Assembly: GCA_916700875.1 (NCBI GenBank)
Contig: CAKAKS010000060.1
Span: 2,323,334 to 2,387,333 of the forward strand
DNA: 64,000 bases
Source of the DNA: Sebastes aleutianus
Lineage: Eukaryota > Chordata > Actinopteri > Perciformes > Sebastidae
Direction of reading: 5' to 3'
Shown here: positions 51,884 through 63,229 of the stretch, in pieces
How positions within the stretch are numbered: position 1 is the stretch's first letter
Layout: every line of letters begins with the position of its first letter
Program-made: the position numbers and the translations under genes
The notes under the pieces: model-generated
Seen by the model: only the letters and a program-made list of their open reading frames with translations
Told to the model about the DNA's origin: nothing
Database searches by the model: none

Positions 51884-54800
51884 TACATCTTTGATTCTAA
51901 TGATGGTGTGGGTCCAAATATCATCCTGCCATCCCAGCATGCCATCTTTTTTGAAGGGCCAATCAGAGGTAATTACACCCTAATAACTTCCTGGGTAGCT
52001 GGAGACTGCAGCTGTGGCATCTTAAAGGAACAGTTCACCATTTATTTATCTATTTATTCCAGCCAAGTCAAAATCCATCTCTGACAGATGTGAAAAATGC
52101 ACTAATCAATGTTTTTTTTTTTTTAAATGGGTCAAATGAGTATGTGCTGCTCCAGTGTAATATTAATGTCTGTTTAACTTCCCATAATATAACATACTGG
52201 TTTTCTTTAGAAGGAGATTTCACCAATTCAACCTACTATCAACCAGTGACCCTCCCGGGTTGCTCCAAGGTCAGAACTTCAGTGTCTGTTGCCAGCCTCT
52301 GTCTCTCCAATCCTGCTTCGCTCTCCTCCCCGACGGCTACAGTCACCTTTACCCACCTGGCAACGAACCAGACACAACAGTAAACACAAACAGACTCCTT
52401 CTAGGAACAAAACTCAAAGAAAGATTTTTATGTGCACATTAAATGGTTCTGTGAACAAAATGCCATAAACCATACATGAATATCTAGTTTAAGCAACAAA
52501 TAACGAGTGCAAAGAATGGAGTAATTCAGCATCCACAGCGTGCGATGCCCATACGGTGCTGTATTTTTAGAATCTTAAAATAACTCCTCAGATATTCCTT
52601 TTAAAAATATCAAATATTAGCAGTGAGCTGATCTTTTTTTGTCTGTATAACATCTGACATTAGAGAATAAATATAGGATAAAAGATCTGTTTCCGTCTCT
52701 CCACCCACCTCCCTTTGTCAGCAGTGCCAGAGCTGGTCTGGTCCGGTCTGGTCCGGCTCAGGTCCGTCACACTGTGGGCTAATCTGTCAGTCAACCACTG
52801 GACTTTGTCTTGGTCGGACAGCTCTGAGTGCTCTGTAGCAGCTGCTGTGTTCTCACCAGCCTCCTCCTCCTCCACTGCACCAGCGGCTGTAGAATTAAAA
52901 ATGAGCACACAAAGTCACACAAGGGTAGAAAACACTTTTCAACGTGATGTTATGAGAGTTAAAAAAACACTACTCACCTTTCACAGGCTCGACTTCCAAG
53001 GAAACACTCTTGGTTTTCTCAGAGCTCTGGCCGTTCTGTTCCTGGCCCGCTTTCTGTTCCTGGCCAGCTCCCTGTTCCTCCACCACGTTTTGGTTTTGGA
53101 AACTTTCCATCCAGTCCAGAGTTTCGCCGTTCTTCAGCGCCGAGCGGTGGTCCTTGAACCAGCGGACAATGTCGGTGCGTCCGAGGCTTGTCTGGACCTC
53201 CAGCTGGCTGTACTCCTCAGGAGACGGCCACTGAGTCCGACAGAACATCTGTCAAGACGAGATTATGGGAGCAAACACAAAACATTTTACACCATAAAAA
53301 ATATATATATTTAATCCACTGTTTCGTAGCAAAAATAAAATGCCTTATTAGACCTGTATAATAAACAAACCCAAAGCTCTACATTCAATCATCAGCTTTT
53401 GGGGACGGAGCTCGTGGTCAAGAGATACACTACTAACTGCTCAACTAGATGAGATGTGAAGTGTACAATTTGTTTTAGCCTTACTAGTGATTAAAGGGAT
53501 GGCAGTGTCCGCAATATTGGAGTATTGCTACTTTTACTTAGAGGATAACTTTGGTATTTTTTAACCCTATTTTCCCGGGTTTAGTGTCTGACTAATGGGG
53601 ATGACACTTTCTGAAATTCGATAAACGAGCTATAATGTAATCGTTTGGGGCAACCTCGTACCGTCGGTTTACGTCCACTCAAAGTGTTTTTGCTGCTGAC
53701 AGGCTCTGATTGTTATTATACGTGTCTGACAACATTATGGAGAGGACCCTACAGAGAAATCAAACCTTTTTCATACCTTTCGCTTTCTGTCTGTTACTGT
53801 ATCATGTGACTTTTTGCCGGAAGACAACGGTAGAAACATGAGTGAGAGTGGAGACACACCGGTGCTGTCAGAGTCTGTTGTGTTGGAGTACAGAAAGTGT
53901 AGCTTAGTGTTATCTAAAAGACTTTCAACGTCATGGCTGAATATTTGGCTGATTCCAACGATTGGGATGAGACGGGAGATTTCATTTCTCTGCAGGGTCC
54001 TCTCCATAATGTTGTCAGACACTTATAATAACAATCTGAGCCTGTCAGCGGCAAAAAACAAACATTTAGTAGACGTAAACTGACGGTACCAGGTTGCCCC
54101 AAATGATTACAAAAGTGTCGTCCCCATTAGTCACTTAGACACAAAACACGGGAAAATAAGGTCCAGGTTGAAAAACACCAAAGTTACCCTTTAAGTAAAG
54201 GATCTGAATACTTCCTCCACCACTGAACATGATGATGGTGAACATGGTAAACATTATACCTGCTCAACATCAGCATGTTAGCATGCTGTTGTTAGCATTC
54301 AGCTCAAAGCACTGCTGAGTCAAAGTACAGCCTAACAGAGCTGCTAGCACGGCTGTAGACTGGTACTGTGCGTTCTAATACCCATACTACCATACTATCT
54401 ATTGTGCCAGAAAAAGATTTAGTATGCCCCGATACATAGTATGATAGATAAAATACCAGGATGTCCTACTACATCCGGTCACATTTTGCAGTGTGCAAGC
54501 CAGCACGCTTTTCTGGCTATTCTGACCCACAATCCTCTGCCCAGCGGATATATGAGCAAGAAGGTCAAAGTTCAAGACACAATGTTGTGACGAAGTAGTA
54601 TGTCCCAACTGTATGCATACTGCTTTATGACATTTCTTCCTACGTAGATAGAATTTTATTCATGGAAACACAATGTGATTCCAACAGTTCGAAACAGTTT
54701 CTCTTTTACTTTCGTTTGCTTTGCTGCAATGTGTCCAGATTCTCTCTGGCAGTGAAACATAGAACCACTTCATAGAGGCTCACAGAATGTAGTCGACGGC

Positions 54801-57800
54801 CGTTTTTAACAATTCAGTTGTTTATAATCCTACACATGTACCTTTATGTACTAATGTGGGTTTAGGTGATGAGATAAATACATTACTATATGCAGATAGA
54901 CTTCTGGCAGCCTGTGCATTGTGTTGTGTTGCAGAGCATAAAACAAGTAGTGTTGCTGTTCGAGAGACATCTCATGAATATATGTTCCATTTATAGGTGT
55001 TTAATCCTATGGGATACTGCCGTTTTCTAGACACAACACTGCTCCAGCGCCTTCTCTTTAGTTCCTCAGATCTGACCTCGTACTCCGCTGCTGTCTTATT
55101 CACTGCTAATATTCAAATCTCATCATGTGTTGTCAATCACACAGCTTCTCCTCAAGTACCAGGACGATACCTTCTCAAGATTAATACATTTTACACATCA
55201 TCTCACTTCAGATTGTATTTAAAATCTCATCAATTAATCTCTTTAAAGTCACAACTCATTAATGTCTAGATACCATTAGCAGCTCATCTGCATTCACCTT
55301 TACATCATGATAGCTTTTATTAAAGTTCTAACTTGTGTCGTATTTTAATACATTGTCATCTAATCAGCGTTGGCGTCGACATGTTTTCGTGGTCTTTTCT
55401 TACCTCTCGGAGCAGGCTGAGGGAGCGGCCGGTGATGGGAGCCGGGCTCGTGGAGGCCGACAGGACGGGAGGATGAGGAGAAGAGGAGGAGGATGAAGTG
55501 AGGATGGGAGGTGACGCCGAGGAGGAGAGGTTTGGTGGATGAGGGGAGGAGGCTGCGAGCACAGGAGGGGAGGATGAGGAGGAAGAGGAGAGGACAGGTG
55601 GATGAGGAGAGGAGCGTAGAGGTTTCCCGCCCTGCTCTCGATGCGACGCCCCGTTCAGCAGCGCTCCCGGACGCTCCGCTCTCTCCTCCGTGTTCTTCGA
55701 GGACATGGACAGTAAAGCCTTCTCCATGTTGTCCCTCAGTGCCCGGCGCTCTGAAAACCAGCAGTCCACCTCCGTCTTGGACAGCCTGGTCTCCTGGGCC
55801 AGCTGGTCTGCAGCAGAACAGGGTTCAGTGGATCAGATGAGCTGCGTTACCTCTGAGTGGAAGGTTTTTTTGGAAACCTGGGAATTCAGTGTCTCTCCGG
55901 GGGACTTAAAAATGGGCTCATTAAAAACATGTCTGCTATTCCTGTCTGCAGGAACCCACCAGAGACGGGCCTGCAGCTCCGCTGGGGTCAAAGAAAATGA
56001 AGTGACTTGCTGTGAACTTGTATAAATAGAAGAAAACACTACTGGACTTCTTTAAGTAAATGTAACTTCTAAGTTACAGAGGGAGGATACTGAACTTCAC
56101 AAGAACACAACTAATAAACGGACCAACTGATTCACACCCAATTTATCCTCCTTCAGTCAGTACGTTTTTAAGAAGTACTTTCAATGTTATATCATATTGG
56201 TTTTTCAGGAACTTCACAACGTAAACAGATGCTAAAAATAGATTTGACTAACAAGCCCACTTTGTGCTTCATTAGCTACCGACCTGCAGGACGGCGGTGT
56301 TGTGTTTCTGTAGGCAAATCAAATGTGTATAATGTGCTCACATCAAGAGTCTGAATGTAGGATGAGGGCTGGGACCAGCAGGAAATAGCTGAGTAAAATA
56401 ACATTTGTTTGAATGTACAGACAAGCTTTCAGTACATTAGATTCAATTACTTTTGAAGTGTCGAGGGGCCGGACATTTACATTTCCTATGTCTGATCTGC
56501 AAAACTAGGAATTTAAATGTGAAAACAATACACCTTTTTAATCTTAATTGTTTTAATAAACACAATGTTGTATTAACATCTTTTTTTTATTTGTATAGTT
56601 CAACTCTCCTAAATTCCCTCTGCTTAAACAGCCTGGGTTAAAACTTTTTAATAAAATAAATATTTCTGTACTTAACAGGACATAACTAATGAATGGGCTA
56701 ATGAGCCTACTAATAAAATTATAATCCTCTAATAATCCAAAAATGTAAACACCCATAAACTTGGTGTTATGTTAGCAGATTTTTTAAATAATAAAAACAC
56801 AATGATATGAACAGTCCGTAACAGCGTCAATAGTGTGAGTGGTAACGTTGATGAATGGGAATAAACTCTATTATTAAAATATTTTTTTATTTCAATTTAA
56901 TAATTTTTTTACATATTTATAAATGATCAAAGGGCCAGATAGAGGTCGTTAAACGGACGGATAGAGGTCGTTAAAGGGCCGGATAGAGGTCGTTAAAGGG
57001 CCGGATAGAGGTCGTTAAAGGGCCTCCAATTCAATGGGTCTGCAGTACTGTACATGGTAGTGGTTTGACACTTAGCATTTCTGTACCTGAAAAGGATGTT
57101 TTGAAGTATATAAAGTATTTTTCATTCCAATAGTTTAACATCTGGACACAAGATGTCTTCTTCACTGTGAAGTCAGTGAAGTCAAAACACATTTTTTGAG
57201 TAGAGGGGAGCATTAAAGCCCCCCTTCCATCTTTCTTGCCACTCTTATGTTATTTACTACGAACCAAAATAAGAACGAACCAACCACCAAATCGTAACTC
57301 TTCCCTCCCGAGACTTGAGTTACGTGATTAAGTTGTTGTGCATGTGAGAGGGTTGGTAGAAGGCGTTACCTAGCTCTGCCTCGGTCGGTGTGCCGCTTCT
57401 CTGAAAACTCTCCTCCAGCGCCTTCAGCTGTTCCGATGACTTCCCCTTCACCCTCTCCAGCAGAGGAAACTGGCTGGGGACCGCTTTCTTTACTGGACCG
57501 TCTTTGGGTGCTGGTGTCACCTCTGCTTTCACCAGCACCGGAGGAGGAGGAACGCCTTCAAGAGAGACACACAGAGAGAGAGAGACTTAAAGAGCAAAAT
57601 ATGCTAGTGATGTTTTCAAGACAACACGGCTAATTGATATAACACATTAAATGACACATACAGTGCTTCAAAAATCATTCTGATTACTGACTACAATTAA
57701 GTCCAATTTGCGTTGTCAGTATATTTGTTTTTAGCAGTTAAAACCCTTAGAACCAAAAGGAGCTGGTTTAAAACCTACAGAAAGATGGACGGTGATTGAT

Positions 57801-60800
57801 CACAGCCGGGGTGTTTTATCAGTTTCGATGTGTGGCACCGATCACACCACGTACCTTTGAGATTAAGGAGCCTTTGTTCACTGAACCACTTCTTTATCTC
57901 TCCTCTGGACAGCCCAGTGGTCTCTATCAGCCTGTAGATCTATCACACGACAAGATGCAGCAGAAAATAAAACACAACAAGAGTGGGTGTTTATCAGTGA
58001 CAGTGGGGCGTAGAAAAAAAAGCCAGTAGCACTAAATTAGAAATTAAAAGCAGCTACAAAAACCTCAATGCCAAAAATCCCTCAAATATATATCGACCTT
58101 CTGAGGCACAGCACAAGAAATGTCATTTCACTCACTTATTCTTACCTCATCTTCCTCGGGGAAAGGACACTGTGTGTAGCTGGACCTCAGTACCGATAGC
58201 TGCTCCGCTGTTTTGTTGGGGTCGACTGTAAAACTCAGCACTTTGGGTGACGCCAGCTTGGACGTGACCAATGGCGCCGAGATGGTTTGAATGATGGAGG
58301 GTCGTTTACTCTCCGTGGCGATCATCGGGGAGGCCAGGGGTCGTTTGAGCGACTGCGCCACCTGCGGTAAAACATGGCGGAAACTTTGACCACTTCAAAT
58401 CACGTGTCTTGTGTTTGTGCATGTTAACATTCCTGCCCGTGGTTTTGTACCTGGGTAGCCACGGTGAGGGCCAGCGGTGCACATGTGACAGTGGTGCCGT
58501 TGGCTACGGGAGTCAGCACCAGGCTGGTCTGTCCCAGGAGCTGACAGGGGAGGTGCTGCAGGACAGAGGCTGCCGACTGCATGGCTTTGGAGGCTGCAGC
58601 GGCAGACATGTTGGATGTTTGGGAGCTGAGCTGAGGAGTTACAACGGTGAAGGTGTGAGGCACAGAGGAGATGGTGCCGTTGAACATTTTCTTCCTGGCT
58701 TCTTCCACCTGTCATAGAGGGAAAACACTTGTTATACTTCTTAGTTTAACAAAAACGTAAATCTCTAACCTGTATGCACTAGTGCGGTGCCTGTACCATA
58801 CGGGCCTGTTCAGAGCGGGCTGAATGTTTGGACTGTGGTGTTGCTGCTTGGTGCTTTCTTGAGAACCCGCTCATACAAACAACTACACACATGACACTGG
58901 GCTTCCTTCCTTCCTAAGCAATACACTGGCCATGACATAGGCCCTGTTCAGACCTGGTATTAACATGCGTCCTCAGTAATCGGATCACAAGTGGACAGCT
59001 TTAAGTACGTCTGTTCACACCTGGCATTAGAATGCGTCTCCACATGCGTCTTCAGTGGCCACTTGTGATCCGATCTCACTTCCCGCTCTATATGCAAATA
59101 AACACGTAGTAAATACACGGCCAATACAGCAGCCGTTGTGACGTAATATTACATGAATGTCAGTAGTAATATCCTACATATTCCTGAATTCTGGTATATT
59201 GTATTAGCATTCAAATAAAAGGTTATTGTACCGGCGGTCCCCGTGGACCTCCACGCCGCTGGCACCACTGCTTTTGCCAGCCAACAGCGGGGCACAGCGC
59301 TCCAGAGAGCCGGGGAGGACAGAGAACAGGCGGGGCGGGCGGTCGGGTGTCAGCTCCGCGCAAAGCAGCGGGACAAAAACACCGACACATCTCCGACAGT
59401 ATGATAATAATACACTTTGCGTGCCTAGTCTGATAGTCTGTAGATATGCAGATAAGCTGATATGAGTGCATTCACACCTGTAATTAGAGCTGTCCACTTG
59501 TGATCCGATCACTAAGGACGCATGTTAATACCAGGTATCAGGGCCATAGTTGCGTCACACGCCCAGGTCACGGCTACTCAGAAACACCGGTGAAATACAC
59601 TCTGGTCCACGGTAAAAAACACACCTTCAAGTCTGGCTACCTTTGGTCAGAAACACCAGTGAAATACACTTTGCGAATGTATTAATCTCCAAATAGGCAG
59701 ATTAGTCGCTTGCTTTGACGTAGCCACCGCCGTTATAAAGTACAGCAATATTAGCAACGTTTGGCCGGGGATGTTAAAAGTAAGCTGTTTGCTTGTTTAT
59801 TCAAAGTTTATTAATATTGAATGCGTCGCGTCACTAAATTTGACACTGCACCTCCCTGGGTCCCCAACAATACACCAGCCAAGTGTGAAGTAGATCAGAT
59901 GAATGGTTCTGGAGATATGTGAAGGACAAACAGACAGACAGAGATTCTGTGCTTCATAGGTAGACGGCTGCCAAGCTGCAAAGTGTTGGATGAAAATGAT
60001 ACTATTACATTATTATTATCTGCCGTAATTAGAATACCAAAATCATTTAACGCCTCTCCTTCTTAACATCTTGACTATTTTCAATTATACCAGATAATCA
60101 AACGGTTGGTGAAATTGCAGGTTTCAAAATGGATAATATGGGATCATTTTTTGATTAACTTTATTGTTTAATTTATTGTAATCTGACTGGTCTGTAAGAT
60201 TACTGGTTGGTTGTTTGTTTAAGTACTAATATCGAATCGAATATCTCATTATTTGGAATCTGAATGAAAGTTAATTTAGAGCATTTAAAATATCAGAAAC
60301 TAGAAATACTGTTTCTATCACCATTATTATTATTTTGAGTCTCTGAGAAACCAGATGATATTTGAGCTTCTGAGTTTAGAAAGGACCTGGTGAAAGGACC
60401 TGGTGAAATACACTAAACCTCACTTGAGGGAAGAGAATTGAAAGAGTGCCTCAAACATGATCATCATTACTGGGATTCCTACCTCCTCAGGCGACCAGCT
60501 GATGCCCTGTTTGAGCCTCTGTGTGGTGAACCACACTTTGATTTGCTCCTCTGGATGTTTGGAGGCGGCGGTGAGCCAGGAGAGCTCGGCCTGCGTCGGG
60601 TAGGGGAACTTGTTGAAGGACGAGATGAGCGTCAGGTTGTCGTCCAGCGAAGGGTTGTATTTGGTTGTGTTGAGGGGCACTGCGATCTTCGGCACCTGGA
60701 ATTATACATATTATACAGCAGGAAGCAATGGCGACTGAATGGCCTTTTTTTTCCTCCAAAAAAACCCCAATGATTTCCACAGGTACTGTTTTCAGTTCAC

Positions 60801-62793
60801 AAAGAAAACCATAAAATATAGCATGGTGCGTATTAAAAAACAAAAGCTAACACTTTATTTGAGGTGTCTGTAGTTGCCTAATAATATCCTATGAAGGAAA
60901 ATCCTGAAAAGAACTATGGAATTTGGTACCAATTATGTGCAAAATTTGAATTTCCTTGAAAAACGAATAATTAATTTATTATTGGTAACTTTATTCTTCA
61001 TATATGTTAAATTATATGCTTGTCTTGTATTTTCAGTTAACCTGCCGTGCACTGAATAACAGCCTCTCCAGGTTACATTAGCAATTAATTGGAATTAATT
61101 AATTGAAGTGCACTGTCTCTTGTTTCCTATTTCCTTATAATTAGCACTAAATGACAGTTCTTTCCAGGACACTTCCTAGGAAATTATTAGGAAATTACAG
61201 ACCCATTAAATAAAGGGGTATTTTTCCTTTTTTGTTATTGTGGTTGAGATGAGAAGAACGACATCATTCTCATGTTTGTAGGCTAATTATGTTGGTAGAG
61301 CCAGGAGACAGTTAGCTTAGCTTAGCATAAAGACTGAAAGCAGGGGGAAACAAGTAGCTTGGCTCTGTCCTTAGGTATTAAAAAACACCTACTACCACCT
61401 CAAAAGCTCATTAATTAATGTGTTATATCTTGTTTGTTTAATCTTTACAAATATTAAATTGTAAAAATGTGGATATCACGTCAGTTTCTGAGCTTTAAAT
61501 GTTCTGGTAGGGTTGAGTTTATTACCTTTAGACGGCGCCAGGCTAGCTGTTTCCAGCTTCCAGCCTTTATATGTAGTGTACAGACACGAGAGTGGTGTTG
61601 GTTTACCTCATTTAACTCTTGGCAAGAAAGCAAATAAATGTATTTCCCAAAATGTCAAACTATTCCTTTAACTGTACGGGAAGAGAAAATGAGTATGGTT
61701 CCTCCACCGGGTGTCCTACCTGAGTATAGTTTAGAGGCCGCTGTAGGGAAGGCATGATGTGAGAAAGGCCTTCTGCTTTGAGTAGAGTCGACTCAGGGAT
61801 GATGACCGTCCCGTTCACGTTGACCGCCGTGATCGGTTTCTTGGTCAAATCTGTCCGTTTATTATCCAACGACATTATTTTTGGTTTCCCGATCTTGACC
61901 GTGGTGGGTTTGCTGAGTGGCACGGTGCCCAGTTCGTCCCCTTTGCCACAAATGTCACCGGAAGTGTTGTAAATGACTGCGTTGTTACTGCAGCCCTCTA
62001 TCGTCTGTTCTAAGATTGTCTGATTGTTCATTTTGATGCGTTTGAATTTAAAGTTGCTCTCCCCCGGGTGACACCTCTCGTTGTGTTCCGTCAGGGTGTC
62101 GAACTTCTTTGTGTTGAAGTTACAGACGGCGCACAGGTACAGGGGGTTGAGGATGACGTTGGGGTGGTTGGCGTCGACGTGCTCTTTGAACGTGTTGAGG
62201 TTCTGTGTGGAGAAGGGGCAGTATTTACACTCGTAGCCCCCCTGCTGTCGACGCTGAGGCTTGGACAGGTCCGGCGGCTCGGTGGCTGGTTTGTCTGGAG
62301 CCGCGGGAGGGTCCGAGGCCATGGAGGGCTCTGCCTCTGTTGAGAGATCCATTTCCACGGGCCCCTCTGCGGTATGGTTCTCCGTTGTTGTCTGGAAGAA
62401 GATAGTATTCAGATTAAAAGGACACTTTTACTAGAAATGGCATTTTCATGTATTCCCTGTATACATCAAACAAACATCAATATACTAGTCGCGTTTACAT
62501 CAACTCATAGATTTATGACACGAGTCATTTTGAAATCAGTACACATCCACTGAAACACACAGAAAAGAAGAAGTAGGAAGAAGAAGAGAAGAAGAAGAGT
62601 AGGATGAGTTACTGTTTTAATATGACTCTATACATATATGTATTTAACTCATCCTATTAAAGAAAGCCAGATGCTTTTGCCAGACACATTGAAAGCGTAC
62701 CTCCATGTCGTCCTCTGCGTCATCATCCAGCTCCACCATGGTCTGCTCCGGTCGGATCATTAAGGGAGTGGAGGACTTCCGTCGACTGGACAT
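49922..62793 (-). CDS. zhx2: ZHX2 homologue (zinc fingers and homeoboxes 2)
   Basis: Eleven coding exons, gene order: 62701-62793, 61720-62391, 60483-60695, 58451-58708, 58146-58361, 57855-57939, 57370-57555, 55404-55807, 52978-53248, 52709-52886, 49922-49970; 874 aa (human ZHX2 837). The start MSSRRKSSTPLMIRP aligns with the human N-terminus. Two C2H2 fingers: YECKYCPFSTQNLNTFKEH and YLCAVCNFNTKKFDTLTEH. At least four homeodomains: FPYPTQAELSWLTAASKHPE (exon 3), LIETTGLSRGEIKKWFSEQR (exons 5-6), TRLSKTEVDCWFSERR (exons 7-8), FCRTQWPSPEEY...DIVRWFKDHR (exon 9). Exon 8 has a Ser/Pro-rich low-complexity linker. ZHX2 is a nuclear, homo- and heterodimerising transcriptional repressor acting with NF-Y. 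Mammalian ZHX2 has its whole reading frame in one exon, so this split structure is unusual. Exon 11 is the least certain. Which teleost paralogue (a or b) is not resolved. Confidence 0.92.
50622..51609. mobile_element. Inverted-repeat element containing a 34-bp minisatellite
   Basis: The left end GGCTACGGCTTCGTCTGAAA and the right end (reverse complement GGTTACGTCCAAAATTCC) are similar inverted termini. Sequence right of the array (TTTCGGACATACTAAAATAT) is typical of this fish MITE type. It lies in the last intron of zhx2. Confidence 0.55.
50634..51152. repeat. 34-bp minisatellite, 15 copies
   Basis: The unit runs TCTGAAATCACATACTACAC then TAAGTACTACATAC. Fifteen CTGAAAT starts are spaced exactly 34 bp apart, except one unit with a 7-bp TACATAC insertion before 51084. 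Copies differ mainly by a C/G at one position. Confidence 0.97.
51847..51883. repeat. (GT)n microsatellite
   Basis: Uninterrupted GT dinucleotides. Confidence 0.95.
53500..54226. mobile_element. hAT-like MITE right end, split by the palindromic element
   Basis: GCTACTTTTACTTA at 53527 and AAGTAAAGGATCTGAATACT to CCACCACTG at 54194-54226 join into the intact sequence seen at 39479-39525. The left part of this MITE is reduced or lost. Confidence 0.7.
53541..54191. mobile_element. 651-bp Harbinger-like palindromic element
   Basis: TTA target duplications lie at 53538-53540 and 54192-54194. Ends AGGATAACTTTGGTATTTTT and (reverse complement of the right end) AGGGTAACTTTGGTGTTTTT. Arms of about 200 bp pair almost throughout. 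A loop of about 215 bp holds short frames starting ATGAGTGAGAGTGGAGACAC (53837) and ATGGCTGAATATTTGGCTGA (53933). The 3-bp TTA duplication suggests PIF/Harbinger. No transposase core is present. Confidence 0.75.
54375..54640. mobile_element. Short inverted-repeat remnant
   Basis: AATACCCATACTACCATACT and, at the other end, GTAGTATGTCCCAACTGTAT can pair partly, and the motifs resemble the element at 50.6-51.6 kb. Weak borders. Confidence 0.35.
56926..57024. repeat. 22-bp tandem repeat, about four copies
   Basis: The unit AAAGGGCCGGATAGAGGTCG.TT is repeated with one variant (AAACGGACGG). It lies in the zhx2 intron between exons 7 and 8. Confidence 0.9.
58940..59545. mobile_element. 606-bp inverted-repeat transposon in zhx2 intron 3
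   Basis: Left end GGCCCTGTTCAGACCTGGTA, then TTAACATGCGTCCTCAGTAA and CGGATCACAAGTGGACAGC. The right end is its complement (GCTGTCCACTTGTGATCCG, CGCATGTTAATACCAGGTAT, CAGGGCC). Flanked by ATA on both sides. A third, internal copy of the arm begins near 59010 (TTCACACCTGGCATTAGAAT). Harbinger/ISL2EU-like by appearance. Confidence 0.75.
62566..62600. repeat. (GAA)n-rich tract
   Basis: AAGAAGTAGGAAGAAGAAGA-type repeats in zhx2 intron 1. Confidence 0.8.
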
Positions 62794-63229
62794 GATGATG
62801 GATCCTGGGGTTGTCTGGGTGCACAGCTGCCCTCACTTGGTGCCTGTGCTTGGCCAGCGATGATATCAAGGAGGCTGAGGTGCCCAGGGTGCAGAATGCA
62901 GGACTGCTATCACAGAGTGGTGGGTGGATAAACAGTCTCAGGTGCCGAAGAATAGCCAGGAGGCCCGGCTTCTACTGGGACCCAGATGCAGGCCTGGGCT
63001 TTCTTTTATATGAGCAGAGGTAGCGAGCACACGACAGTTTCTGGGATGGGAGTGAGCAGCCGAGGAGTCTGAAGAAACAGTCTTCCCCAAGGGTGGGATT
63101 AGTGGCTGGAGTGAGAGGAGGGCAGTGGGAGCTGAAGGTCCGGTAGAGATGTGTAGTGTAGGTCGAGCTCGCTGACGGTGTCAGCTCCAGTGCTGGCCGA
63201 CCTCCTGGAACTTCATGACAGGATGCTAC
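62794..63229 (-). other. zhx2: Probable 5' UTR of zhx2 in the first coding exon
   Basis: On the minus strand a good acceptor (CTCCTTCCATCCAG) lies at 63230, followed by 436 nt without a long frame up to the zhx2 ATG. This fits the non-coding 5' exon structure known for ZHX genes. It contains the uORF listed separately. Confidence 0.5.
63181..63216 (-). promoter_or_regulatory. Eleven-codon uORF in the zhx2 leader
   Basis: ATG at 63216 reads MKFQEVGQHWS then TGA, about 390 nt before the zhx2 start codon. It is functional only if the predicted leader exon is correct. Confidence 0.35.

Noticed and set aside
53814..54083. 89-aa open frame on the + strand
   Set aside because: It runs across the loop and arm of a palindromic transposon, and no homologous family is recognised.
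55511..55840. 109-aa + strand frame, Arg/Pro-rich
   Set aside because: Antisense shadow of zhx2 exon 8, whose homeodomain and splice borders are clear.
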